From the NCBI GenBank assembly GCA_019925105.1, contig JAHGAU010000042.1:1-64000 (forward strand): a stretch of DNA of 64,000 bases, in the 5' to 3' direction. Under the pieces are notes generated by a model, which had not been told where the DNA came from, did no database searches, and saw only the letters and a list, made by a program, of their open reading frames with translations. The position numbers and the translations under genes are program-made. Position 1 is the stretch's first letter, and each line of letters begins with the position of its first letter. This document shows positions 34,885 to 45,650 of the stretch, piece after piece. Source of the DNA: Niebla homalea. Lineage: Eukaryota > Ascomycota > Lecanoromycetes > Lecanorales > Ramalinaceae.

Positions 34885-36595
34885 ATGGACTCTGTTCTTC
34901 GAATGATCGGGCTTGATGTCCCAACTTTGACTCTGGGTCGATCAATTGGGGCTTTGCTTGTAGCAAGCATTGTGCTGGTATTTGTGTTGACCTCGTAATA
35001 TGTGACAACGTAGACTGATATGTCATTTTTCTAGCCAGCGGCATGGCTTTGCTGTCATGTCCTCTACAACATCTTTCTGCATCCACTAAGGAAGTTCCCT
35101 GGGCCAACCTCGTGGGCAGCGACACGGCTGCCATGGTGTTACGAACAATACCACGGCAGACTTAACCAAAGCTTGCTGGAGCTTCACATCAAATATGGAC
35201 ATACCGTTCGCATCGCTCCCAATGAGCTGTCATGCACGACGGAAAGCGCGTGGAAGGCCGTCTACCAACCCAGACATGGAGAGATGCCAAAGGATCCTGT
35301 GTTTCGATTGCATACTGCTACAGGGGCCAAAAGTGAGTCGAAAACGAGAGCAGACACCCAGTCTGTGTGCCAATACGGAGAAAGAGCTGACAGACCTTTC
35401 AAAGATCTTTTCGTAGCAGATCGCGAGACTCATACTCGACAACGACGTTTGGTATCCCATGCATTTTCAGAGAAGGCACTGAGGGAGCAAGAAAGCATCC
35501 TCGTGTCATATGCCAACAAACTCCTGGACCAATTGTCAGCAAGGTCGTCTGGGGGCGTGAACATGGTCGCATGGTATAACTTCACCAGTAAGGGTTCTCG
35601 GCCAAAAGGCATCACTCACCATCCCAGCTAAAATAATTCCAGCTTTTGATCTCATCGGAGACATGTCCTTTGGCGAGCACTTCGGCTGTCTCGACACGGG
35701 CGACTACGTCCCCTTCGTCCGGGCAATCGAATCAATGTCGAAAGAGCTTACCTTTATGCAGATGTTCATCTACTACCGGCTGCAGAAGATACGTCAATAC
35801 TTTATGCCCAAGGGCGTGGCCGGTGCCCGCTTCCAAAACATCAAAAGAGCCATGGATACGGTAGACCGGCGCATCAACCGCAGTACCGACCGCAAGGACT
35901 TCCTCTACTACATCCTCGCCGCCAACGACGAAAAAGGCATGTCCCGCGCCGAAATCGACGTGAACGCGTTCTCCTTCAGTATCGCCGGCTCAGAATCCAC
36001 AGCAACCCTGCTGTGCGGAGCGACCTACTACCTGCTTAACAACCGCCCCAGCCTTGACATCCTCACCCGCGAGATCCGTGACACTTTCGCATCAGAGAGC
36101 GACATTACACTCGCCAGCACGAACGGGCTTGAATACCTCGAAGCAGTTATCCAGGAATCCCTGCGCCTTTACCCTCCCGTCGCGGGGACTTTGCCACGCC
36201 AGGTCCCTCCCAATGGCGAGACCGCCATCGATGGCGCATACGTCCCTGCAGGCGCGAGTGTTGGTGTCAATCATTACTCTTGCTATCGACATCCAGCGAA
36301 CTTCCACCGTGCGGAGGCATTCCTGCCAGAGCGCTGGCTCCCCGGGGTGCGAGAGGCGGCGCCGTTTGATGGAGACAATCGGGGTTGCGTGCAACCATTT
36401 TCGTTCGGACCGAGGAATTGCGTAGGAAAGAGTCTGGCGAGGGCGGAGATCAGGTTGATTTTGGCGAAGATGCTGTGGAGGTTTGAGGTGGAATTGGTGG
36501 AGGGCAGGGGGGATTGGATGGAGGGGCAGAGGGTGTGGGGGTTTTGGCAGAAGCCGCCGCTGATGTGCCAGGTGAAAGAGGTGAAGAGAGGGTGA
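34885..36595 (+). CDS. Cytochrome P450 monooxygenase (isotrichodermin-hydroxylase-like type)
   Basis: Four exons, 34885-34977, 35035-35332, 35405-35587 and 35643-36595, give 508 residues. Phases were resolved by choosing the donor after SIVL and the acceptor at tttcaaag, which removes a reading-through but non-conserved segment. A membrane anchor (about residues 22-45) leads to HPLRKFPGPTSW. The C-helix block LFVADRETHTRQRRLVSHAFS is present, and the I-helix SIAGSESTA is canonical. ExxR (ESLRLYPP) and PERWLP follow, and the heme loop FSFGPRNCVGKSLA carries Cys451. The family often hydroxylates terpenoids or polyketides at the ER; substrate unknown. All catalytic residues are intact. The GC-rich last 150 bp are unmutated, so it is probably functional. 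Confidence 0.87.
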
Positions 36596-37047
36596 GAGAG
36601 GGTGAGAGCGGAGAAGTGGGGATATCACAATTGTGTGTGCTTCTGCAGCAAGTCCAGATACTGAAGAGATCGGATTGTGGAGATTACAAGGCTAGAGCTA
36701 GTGGTGCTTTAATTATCATATGGTATAGAACTACATTACGCGGCACAATAAACAACAATTTCCCACGACTTTTGCATGTTGACAAGCACCTTTTGTCTTC
36801 ATAGATAGATCATACAGAATGCATACACATTGCATACCTACTTGCTTGCTGTGCATCTTACACATCTTTACCCACAGTCTCCTCCTCCATTTCTCTGCAT
36901 AATGCTAATCACATCATCTACCCCCAAAGTGCCCCTCCCCTTTCCGCTCTTCTCTCGTCCACCCATTTTATTTGACCCCGATTGCTCGAGACAGCTTAAC
37001 CATCAGGATATCAGTCACACAGACTGCCCACATACCCTATCTCTGCC
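36596..37047. other. Intergenic, convergent 3' ends
   Basis: Between the P450 stop and the stop of the minus-strand membrane protein. No feature was recognised beyond AT-rich 3' flanks. Confidence 0.5.
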
Positions 37048-38029
37048 CTACGCAACAGCCTTCCCTCCCTTCTTGACACCAGCATACCAATACAGATACC
37101 CAAACGGCGGCAGCACCAACCTCTCCCCGCTTCTGAACTCCCAATCACTCATATCCAGATCCTTCTGGTTCCACAGGAGGTCTCTCGTCTCCTCGGGGGT
37201 TCGGGTGCGGATGCAGCTGACGTAGCCATCGACGGCGTAGAAGAGCGGCACAAGAGGGATAAGGTAGGTAAAGATGAGGTGAATGGGAGAGTTCCAGAAG
37301 AAGATGAGGGTGGTGATGAGCGGGGAGAGGATGACGATGCTGGTGTTGAGGAGGGCGAAGAGGTTGCGTTGAGTCATTTCAAAGATGCTGCATCGTACGC
37401 GTCAGGTTGCAAACCCAAAGTAAAGAGAGACGAGATGATACGGGAAGGAAAGAGCAAGGAACTGCAAGACCGTGGGGGCTACAGTGATGATACTGGGAAA
37501 GGGAGGGTACTTACACGAACGCATCAGCCTCCTGCACCGCACTCCTAAGAACCGCTTTGGCAGCCTCGTCATCGAAATGATGGAAACACAGATTGAACGT
37601 CCTACACTCTTTCCTGCCAGGGGCCGCCAGCCTCCTTGCCTTAGTAGCATCGATCGGCCGATCCACATACGTGATATTTTCACTCTTCTTGACAATCTTC
37701 TTCCACGCCTGGATATCCGGGTACAGATCCGTCAGGATGAACGGCGCGGGCGCCACCTTCTGCTGCTTGGTCAAGACATGATTCAGGCGGGCCTCAAGGA
37801 GAGGCGTAGGGCCTCCGGCACCGGCGCAGGCGTCGATGAAGGTGAAGTTGGCGACGTCGGGGATGTTCTCGAAGATGAGGTCGCACGCCTGTTCGGCGGG
37901 GGAGCCCTTCTTGCTGGATTGGGTTTTCCACATTTGCGCAAGGGAGGAGTGGGAGGACTCGCGCAGCCACTCGGGGCACCAGGATTGGTCCTCGATTTCC
38001 ATGAGGTGAAAGCGGGGGAAGAGAATCAT
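37048..38029 (-). CDS. Methyltransferase-like domain fused to membrane segments
   Basis: Two exons, 38029-37515 and 37387-37048 (127-bp intron), give 284 residues. The N-terminal half has a Rossmann methyltransferase outline: FTFIDACAGAGGPTPLLE around residues 60-80 as the SAM-binding motif, ILTDLYPD as the acidic second strand, and CFHHFDDEAAKAVL as a motif IV-like block. After the intron come DAFVIFEMTQR and then two to three strongly hydrophobic helices (about residues 185-235), with a soluble LPPFGYLYWYAG end. This soluble-plus-membrane layout is a known uncharacterised fungal family; the methyl acceptor is not known and methyl transfer is only inferred. An internal methionine at 38002 is an alternative start. 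It is membrane-located, probably ER. Its cluster role is unclear. Confidence 0.75.
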
Positions 38030-38956
38030 TTTGGTGGGGTGGTCGGTTTGTCTGGTCGGCCGGTCGATTGGGCTGAGGTGCGTGAGCGTTCCTGCTTTAT
38101 CTACGGTGAGACTGTAAAGATAATGCTTCCTCTATCCAAAGCCCTTTGTAATTGCTTGGTTTAAGACTTCAAGGAGCTAATTTAAGATCCTGTCCAATTG
38201 GGTATTTCTTACTGACAGGTCTTCATTATCTAGGGGAATACTCAAGCTCATAACATGAATTCCCTCGATGTCACAAAGTATCACGGACTACCGCACTTTT
38301 GTGAGGCTGACGCGATCTTCGATTACCCATACTCCTGCTTGTCAGGAACGCGAGATCTGTGGCATTCGGCCAAAGATTCTCGAGATCGGATCTCGGGGCC
38401 CGAGTCGCGTCCAAGTCGCTCCACTCTCATCGACCGCGACAGTAGTGAGATCTTCAAAGACACGATACCGCATGCCTAGAGATACGGACATAAGGGCTTT
38501 TTAGTGCTGACGGACTGCCAGGACAATGGGTCTTTCGCGTGCTTGATGCGGAAAGCAGGGGGGTAAACATTCTACAGCGGAGAGGCTTTCGCTTGGCGGA
38601 ACGACGCGCTCTTCAGCGGGAATCTATGCAAGAGGGTCATGACTACTCTGGGTGAGAAGGCTGAGCAATGAGAAAGGGAATGTTTCCGATGTGCTTGACG
38701 ATGATCATAGGCGTGAACGTGGAGGCGGAATGGCGCTCCTTGCACCAGCAACGACTGAGCTCAATCTTGAGTCACATTGGAATGCCTGGACCGTTCATGG
38801 AATATCACGTTAAATGAGAGACAGCATCAGGTTCATTTCAGTATCATTAACATAATCTTTGTCCTTCTCTTGAACGCCAAGTTTCACAGCATGATGGTGG
38901 AAAGGCCCGGACTGGCCACGTGCACGAAAGGCTTCAGGGGCCAGTTTTCCGACCAA
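38030..38956. other. Intergenic between two minus-strand genes
   Basis: 0.9 kb with the promoter of the methyltransferase-like gene. No supported gene; overlapping plus-strand frames lack family resemblance. Confidence 0.5.
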
Positions 38957-39715
38957 TCAGACAGGCACACCGTACTCAGACACCCCTTTCCCGCCATTGG
39001 TTGCCAAATCCATCTCGGGGACAGCAGGTGTTTTTCCAACCACATCCGCATTCGTGCCATTCACCCCATTCGCCCCATTCGCTGGCGCTAAAGGCTCCGG
39101 CTTCTTCATCTCCAACAACTCCTCAACCCCGGCCTTATCTGCCGCGGCCTCCTCCTCCAACTCCTTCACCTTAGCCGCATCCAACGGAATAGTGGCAAAC
39201 CGCATGAGCGCCGCACGGTTCACCTCGGGGGTCAACTCCAACCCCTCCCCAATCAGCTCCTCTAGATGCTCGAAATACCGGACAAAAAACCCAGGAGTAA
39301 TCGTGTTGATGAAGACGGCCTCCTCGTCGAATGGGTTGCTGAAGCGATGTGGCAGTCGGATTGGGATGGTGACCATATCCCCTGCCTTGGCGTCGACGTC
39401 CGGGCGGCCGGGGGAGTGGAAGCGGACTTTTCCCGACTTGATGATGAATCCCTCGTCGTGCATCTCGTGGAAGTGGAAGACGGGGCCCATGGTGCGCGGA
39501 GGGAGGAGGGACTCGATGGCGGCGAGGCGCATTTGGGTAGTGGTGCCATCTTCGACGATGCGGTAGAGGTCTAGTGGAGAGATGAGTACGTCACATGATG
39601 AGATTCTACTTGAACGAGAGATCTTACATTGGCCAAGTCGTCGCCAGGGGACATTTTCTGGGGAGTAATGGTTAATGTTCAGGGTCTTGGCGTAGGCTTT
39701 GCGAGCGGAATCCAT
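38957..39715 (-). CDS. Cupin-domain protein
   Basis: Two exons, 39715-39628 and 39570-38957 (57-bp intron), give 233 residues. One cupin barrel is clear. Motif 1 is HFHEMHDEGFIIKSG (H-x-H-x4-E-x6-G), preceded by GPV. Motif 2 is GDMVTIPIRLPHRFSNP with its single His. Together they provide the 3-His/1-Glu metal site. Residues 175-233 are a low-complexity Ala/Glu/Asn-rich tail that is not part of the fold. Cupins in fungal polyketide clusters act as dioxygenases, isomerases or cyclases; which one applies cannot be said from sequence. There is no signal peptide. It is divergent from the medium-chain reductase, probably sharing the 0.9-kb promoter. Confidence 0.85.
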   Translation of the reverse strand: MDSARKAYAKTLNINHYSPENVPWRRLGQCKISRSSRISSCDVLISPLDLYRIVEDGTTTQMRLAAIESLLPPRTMGPVFHFHEMHDEGFIIKSGKVRFHSPGRPDVDAKAGDMVTIPIRLPHRFSNPFDEEAVFINTITPGFFVRYFEHLEELIGEGLELTPEVNRAALMRFATIPLDAAKVKELEEEAAADKAGVEELLEMKKPEPLAPANGANGVNGTNADVVGKTPAVPEMDLATNGGKGVSEYGVPV

Positions 39716-40620
39716 TGTGGAGGAGTGGTTCAGTAAATTACCGGAAGGTCTGGAAATGTCGGGAACAATGACAGATGGCAGCAGTGACGGAGTAGAGCTC
39801 TAGAGGATCTGCTTATATAGGACAGAAAGTCGCTCACAACCGCACGTTGCTTAGTGTGGACGTTACACCCTGGTATCAATGGTTCGGCGTCTGAGAGAGT
39901 GCGATATGGAGGAGTTGTCGTCGGCATCTGCGGATCTTGAATATCTCGATGAACGAGATGGTGCAGTCCAAGCTCTTTGAATAAGGCTGGTTCGTTCCAG
40001 GGTCAGTAAGAAAGCAGAAGACATTGGTTGCGCCCCTCGGATTCCGCCGTCCGTGAGCTGTAAACGGAAGACAACCATAGAGTCTCTTTGAATGTAAGCA
40101 AATCCTCTTCGATGATCCGGCTCCCGAGGACAACGAGCAGTACGCCAGCTTAATATCAACGGCAATGTTTGTCAATGAGGGAAAAATGAGGTGGAGGATC
40201 AACAATGACCGACTAATTGTAGAGGGCGAACATGACGTCATTCTATTCTCTGCCAATCACCTCCTCTACAGAGTATCCTCCACCACAAACGGGTACCGCT
40301 TATAAAGAAAGGAAATCAGATCGAAGGTATCGGGAGAGCGACTCCTCCTTCGCGAAACTCACCAGCCTACTCTCATCACTCCAGCGTATTGCTCTCCGCT
40401 TCCGACCAACCGCTGGATTCTCCACCTACCCCCGCTACCTTCGGGACCCAATCAAACCCATCTCTTGGATGAGGTACCAGACATTACGACTGATGCTCGA
40501 GGCGTCATCGAATCCCCAATCCCACTCTTTATCCACGTACTCATATCTCCCTCCCCCCCCACCACCTCCTCCTTCTCCATCTCCCTCCTACATTCAACCG
40601 CGGCAACACCAACATCACCA
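39716..40620. promoter_or_regulatory. Bidirectional promoter, cupin / medium-chain reductase
   Basis: Space between divergent start codons. A cggctcccg string (CGG-N3-CCG) lies near 40115; a CGG-N3-CCG (cgggttccgg) also occurs near 12426 upstream of the MFS gene. This is too short to call a shared site. No other motif was recognised. Confidence 0.35.
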
Positions 40621-42103
40621 ATGGGCTCCATCGCATCCAAAGCAACCAAAACAAAAACAACAAAGCCCACAGCAACAGCCACAATGACCTCCTCCTCATC
40701 AACAGCAACAATCCAACAATACCAAGCCCTCCGCAAAGCCGGCCCCTTCGCCCTCGCGTCCGTCCCCCAACCGCACCCCAACGCCGGCGAGCTCTCCATC
40801 CGCCTCAAGGCCATCGCCCTCAACCCCCTGGACTGGAAGAAACTCATGTCCGGGATGATGGTCGAGAGCTGGCCGGCCGTGTTCGGGATCGACGGGTCCG
40901 GGATCGTCGAGGAAGTTGGTGAGGGGTGCGAGCAGGCAGGGTGGAAGGTCGGGGACGAGGTGTTCAGTCTGTTCGGGCACCAGAGCCGGGCGTCGAGTTT
41001 CCAGGAGGTTGCTGTCGTGCCGGAGATGAATGTAGCGAGGAAGCCGAAGGGGTTGGGGTGGGAGGAGGCGGCGAGTTTGCCGTGAGTTGGTGTGGATTAT
41101 TTCTTTTTTCCCTCGATCTGGATTCGCTTTTCTGTGCATGATTTCCTTTCTGTCGCGCCTGCCTCCACTATTGTTCGTTGCTTGAGTCTCATTCTATGGC
41201 AAAAGGAAATTTGACAGGCCAATTGGCGTGATCTCATCACATGCGCTGCTACGGCTTTGGCGCGCACACGCAGTTCGAAAGGCCTTCGCCATCAATTTCC
41301 CCTCTTTTTTTGTTTTATTCTTTTTTTTTTTGCAAAGCAGAAAAAGACATCTGACATGTCCCCTACGCTTGCTCGACAACCCATACACACCCCGTCTTAA
41401 TCCGCCACTAACCCTGAGACCCCCTCCTCCCCCCACCCAGGATCTGCTACTGTACCGCCGCTGCAACCATAACCGCCGCGCTGAAGATCCCCCTCCCCTT
41501 CCTCTCCCCCATCCACCACCACTACATCCACCTCCCCCTCTCCCAACCTCGATCCTCATCCTCGGCGGCTCCTCCGGCGTCGGCTCCTCCGCCATCCAAC
41601 TCCTACGCCTGTCCCTGCCCCCGGGAACCCCCATCCTGACCACCTCCTCCCCGAAACACCACGCGCACCTGCTCTCCCTGGGTGCCACCCAATGCTTCGA
41701 CTACACCTCCCCTTCCCTCTCGGCGGACATAAAAGCGGCGACACCCAACGGTGACGCGGGCGTGGACATGATCGTCGATACGGTCGGTAGTGGGGCGAGC
41801 CAGACAGATATCTACAGCACGCTGAGGGGGGATGGGCCCAGGATGGTGGGCGAGGTGATCACGGGGGCGAAGACTGTGCCGCCTGAGGGGGTGGTGCGGG
41901 TGATGGCGCTGGGGAGGCAGGTTTTTGAGACGGAGGGGGGAAGGGGCGCGATGAGGGAGTTGGGGAAGTTGGTGGAGAGGGGAGAGTTTAAGGTGGGGGT
42001 GAAGGTGGAGAGGGTGGGGAAGGGGTTGGAGGCGATTGGGGGTGGGTTGGAGAGGTTGAGGGCGGAGGGGGTTAGTGGGGTGAAGTTGGTTGTGACAATG
42101 TAA
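40621..42103 (+). CDS. Zinc-type medium-chain reductase (quinone-oxidoreductase-like), frame doubtful
   Basis: Exon 1 (40621-41081) encodes the GroES-like half (GELSIRLKAIALNPLDWK, then FGIDGSGIVEEVG and GDEVFSL). The last part encodes the NAD(P)H-binding half (ILILGGSSGVGSSAIQLL, then DMIVDTVG). The junction is uncertain. Using the acceptor at 41340 keeps one open frame to the stop (about 408 residues), but the piece it adds is Pro-rich and unlike the family. The conserved helix expected there (TAAATITAALKIPLPF) is encoded at 41455-41502 after an acceptor at 41440, in a frame that fails by one base in a C-rich tract near 41505-41545. The gene is therefore either frameshifted or misread in a homopolymer. 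The intron (259 or 359 bp) is unusually long. Start could also be 40684. The family reduces enones or quinones in the cytosol. Confidence 0.7.
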
Positions 42104-42425
42104 AGAGGTGGGTGAGGGGTTTGGGGCGTGTAAGGGCCTTTTGTTGGGTCTATGAAGATAGACGTGATGATAAAAGGTGATGATGATGATGATGATGATG
42201 GGAGAAGTCGAGGCTGTTGCTTAGTAAAGCCTTATTTATCGGGTCTTCACGCTTCCATGTCCCTTTTTGATGTTTTCATCGGGTCTCATGTTGCAGGAAA
42301 ATAAGGCATTGTTCATTCGTTTGCTTCGGTACAATCCTCTCTCTCCTTCCACCATCCTTGACCGCACCGAGCCGCTCCCGGCTCCCATCCGAGAAAGCCC
42401 CCTCTCCGAAACCATACACACCCCC
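42104..42425. other. Intergenic with GAT microsatellite
   Basis: This is the convergent 3' space between the reductase and the membrane-protein pseudogene. It contains a (GAT)7 microsatellite at 42179-42200. Nothing else was recognised. Confidence 0.7.
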
Positions 42426-44041
42426 CTAAACAGCCTCTCCCGCCTCAAAAGACTCACCCATATTCAGACTCGTCAACACCAAGCCTCCACCCCCCTTTCC
42501 ACCCCCGTCATCATCTTTCCTACCCCCTCGAGCCACCCTCCCATCCTCATCCTCCAACTGGAAGAACCCCATCGAAGACGACGGCGCCACATGGCTCATC
42601 TTCCCGCCCAGCCCCTCCCGCAAGCGCGCCGAGAATACCATCCTCGACCAAGTCGAGCAGCTCATGCCGACGAGTTTGTGGGGGAAGAGGCGTTGCACCA
42701 CAGGGCGGATAGTGATGATGCAGACGCAGACGATGGTGATGTTCGTTTCGATGACGCTCCAGAGGGCGAGGGGGACGAGATCCCCTGTTTGGAAACATAT
42801 GCGAGTGATAATTTTGTGGTGCTGGGCTGGTGGGAGGAGGCGGGTACACTCATGTTTGAGATTTGAAGGGGATGGTGGTTGTCAAGACTTACAGGTGGGG
42901 TCCACCACGGGTAGGAAAAAGGTGCGCATTCGGTAGCAAGCGATGATGCAGGTCCTATCATGGTCCTCCAGTCAGTCCCAGATGAACGAGAGCCTGCGAG
43001 TCTTGAACAGGCCAACTACTCCTGAAGGGATGAGGCGACAACGCAAATGTACTGAAGGAATGCAAATGATCTAACTCACAACTCACACTCCACCAGCCAA
43101 AAACAGCGCCACCAACACCACCCTCTCCTGCTTCCTGAACCGCAGCGTGCGCAAAATGAAGAGCGGGGCAACCAAGATAGCAAAATCGGTCACGGTCAAG
43201 GGGACCGGTCCTGCGTAGAAGACGGCCTACTTGTTGCCACAGCTGTGCGGGATGGTCGGTTGCCAGTTGTAGCGGACGGGCGTACAGATGAAAGCGTAGG
43301 GGAAGGTGAAGGCTACCCACCAGCAGACGACGATGAGTGCGAGGATCTTGACCGTGAGTCGGAATCTTGGTGTGATGAACATGTGGTGGAGGAGGTAGAG
43401 GAGGGAGAGCTTTGCGGTTGCCAAGGCGGTTGTCTGGAAGAATGACTGTTCGAGACGTCGATAGCGGCGTTGGTCAGTGAGTTTCTTCGAGACATTGTAT
43501 GGGAATAGTTGCGAGGGACAGTCTTTTGAAGGCCTTTATGAAGATGATGACTAACCTTTAAGAAGACTGTGTGGTCCCACTGCGATGGCATGGTGACCCA
43601 GGCCCCCATATTGTGTGCCTCTAGCACAAGATTACCATCAGCGTCTCCCTTAGGATTTCAAATGAACATCGCCACTGGGTAAACGCTACATCCATAGGCT
43701 TTGACGCACCATATGCGATCACTGTAGTTTGCGCCAGTGTCAAGACCGGTATATGATGTAAGAGGCTCACTCAGGACCCTTCGAATGGGCATCTTACTTA
43801 CCCAGCCTGTAATAGCAAGGTACTCATCCCAGTCCATACACATGTTTTTCAAACTTTTTGACGCCAGACGCGCAATCAGTGCGCTGAAGGACAGCGATGA
43901 GAAGATGTCACAGATGCTGATGATGAGGTCGTCCTGGGTGGCGTTCAAGTAGTCTTTTTGTAAAGGGGGGACAACCTCAAGCAGGATCTGGTGAAGAGAT
44001 GACGGCAGACGCACCATGGGCGAGCCTCGCGGGGGCTCCAA
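42426..44041 (-). pseudogene. Rhodopsin-like/PTH11-type 7-TM membrane protein with one in-frame stop
   Basis: Six exons can be joined in phase: 44041-43798, 43721-43690, 43648-43556, 43445-43087, 42954-42893 and 42784-42426, giving 383 codons. Visible blocks are MDWDEYLAITGW, FLKSFFQTTALATAKLSLLY, ILALIVVCWWVAF, LTVTDFAILVAPLFILRTLR and DPTWDLVPLALWSVIETN, the usual order of this fungal integral-membrane family. Within exon 4 a TAG (43227-43229) interrupts an otherwise conserved region, with strong homology continuing in the same frame on both sides; one C-to-T change from CAG would explain it. No intron can skip it. Exon 2 (32 bp) is the weakest inference. Such proteins are putative surface receptors or sensors; a truncated product of about 195 residues could still be made. 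Confidence 0.72.
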
Positions 44042-45476
44042 TGCGTGAGGAGCAATTGCTTGAAGGACGATAGAGACGGAAGCTGAACGCTGCTAGCTAT
44101 CTGCCTTGGGCCTTGCCAGACTTGACTCTCGTCAAGCCTCATGAGTTCATCGGCCAGATCAAAGAGCTGTCCGAGGATAGATATGCCAGAGACGTCCTGA
44201 CGGTTTTCATGAAGCCAAACTCGCCTGAGGACAAGCTTGCGTCACTACACCAGCAATGGTACAAGGTAATGCCAGGGACCTTGAGTGTTAAAAACACTAT
44301 TGACCGAGTTTAGGTACGCAAGCCGTCAACTGATCAGCTTTGGAAGGGGAAGCAAGTGAGTATTAAGCCCACAGACAAGAAGATGACATCAAGCGGCTGG
44401 CGGACGCAAGTCAGGGTCTTTCCGGTGATGGTATATTCAATGCCATCAAAGCCGATGCCATGCGCCTTTTCAAGCAGGCTATGCTGTCAACTCACTTTCG
44501 AAAGTACCATTTCCGTGGCATGGATCAGTATCTGGCCTGCTCTCCTTTACATCCCCGGGCTGAGGCAAAAAGGGCATCTGAGCTGCGGCAGCTGCTGGTG
44601 GGCCCAATGACTTTCGAAGGTCTCGAGGATGCACTGCGCAACAGTCTTTCTATATCTAAAGTGATCCAGGAGTCAGACCGGCAGCATTCGAGGTGGGCCA
44701 GAGAGCAATTCCATAGTTGATGAAAAGAAAACGAGAATTTCCGTGCGCTAAGTCAAAAATCCGCCTTTCGTTGTCATGGATCTTTTACTCATCAGCCTCA
44801 CGTTCATAATCAACCACGAGCAGTCGCGACTGACTATCCTCTCAACTCAGCCATATCAACCCTGCTCACGGAATATCTCCTGCGAATGAGATTGTAGATA
44901 CTCGTCCGCTATGCCAAGCGCTCCATCACCCGCGTCGCATTGCCAGACAAGCTTCCCAGGGTCCCAAGCAGAAGCTCCAAAGCCTAGTACTCCTATTCGT
45001 ACGCTCCAGACTCGGCTGCTCGTCATCTTCGACAACGGCGCCCGCTTCGTCTATGCAGCGTTCAGCTGTATCTACCTATTGGCATTCGAAAAGCAAGCTT
45101 ATACCGGGGAGCACATTCCGCTCATCTGTAATATATATGTCGAGAAGCACCGCGACCTGACAAGCAAAGTCGATATGAAGGTGATATTGCAATAACTAGT
45201 AGCCCGGCCCATTGACGACCATGGACTTGGGGAGCCTTTCGAAGGAGCAAGAGAAAGGAAGATGGCAGATCCTGAACGCTGGAAGGTATTATGCAAGAGG
45301 TGGTCTGCAACGAGATTCTCGATTTGCACCTCAACATATACGGAGGCTTGGAAGATCCGCCCCGCCCAACTGAGGCAGTTGATCAAGCTCGTGAAAAGGG
45401 AAATGACATGTCATTGGCAAGGTGCAACAGAGGGACGGCGAACATGGCAGGCCAAACTTGAAATAGGGTGTAGTTT
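44042..45476 (+). pseudogene. Exon-like fragments of unidentified gene(s)
   Basis: Plus-strand frames at 44113-44313 and about 44371-44720 look coding (balanced hydrophobic pattern, LFKQAMLSTHFRKYHFRGMD and LRQLLVGPMTFEGLEDALRN blocks) and could be exons of one protein. The second block faintly recalls the end of an RGS domain. Splice sites joining them give introns that are too short, and stops intervene. A further frame at 44911-45195 contains a hydrophobic segment. The YR retrotransposon begins directly to the right, so an original gene may have been cut or decayed. No function is claimed. Confidence 0.3.
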
Positions 45477-45650
45477 AGCTACTAGCTAATTTGCCGGACA
45501 TGCGGAATAGCCACTTGTCGGCTAAGCGGCTCTTTAGGGGCCGTGCGGGGGAGCTTAGAGATTTATATAAGCCAGCTTATTTAAATCCTTAAGTTCTTTA
45601 TTTTATCCTTAAGGATTTACTTGGATAACGGCTTTTATTAAAATTACTTT
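45477..45650 (+). repeat. YR element split repeat A1
   Basis: 174 bp beginning agctactagctaatttgcc. The first 90 bp are unmutated and match the solo copy at 24068-24465 (inverted). Similarity to A2 stops after the string aaaatta, where internal sequence begins. Confidence 0.8.

Noticed and set aside
35173..35631. Reading through 35333-35404 as coding in the second P450
   Set aside because: The segment has good splice sites, a length divisible by three and no similarity to P450s, whereas splicing joins GAK to NLFVADRETH as in the family.
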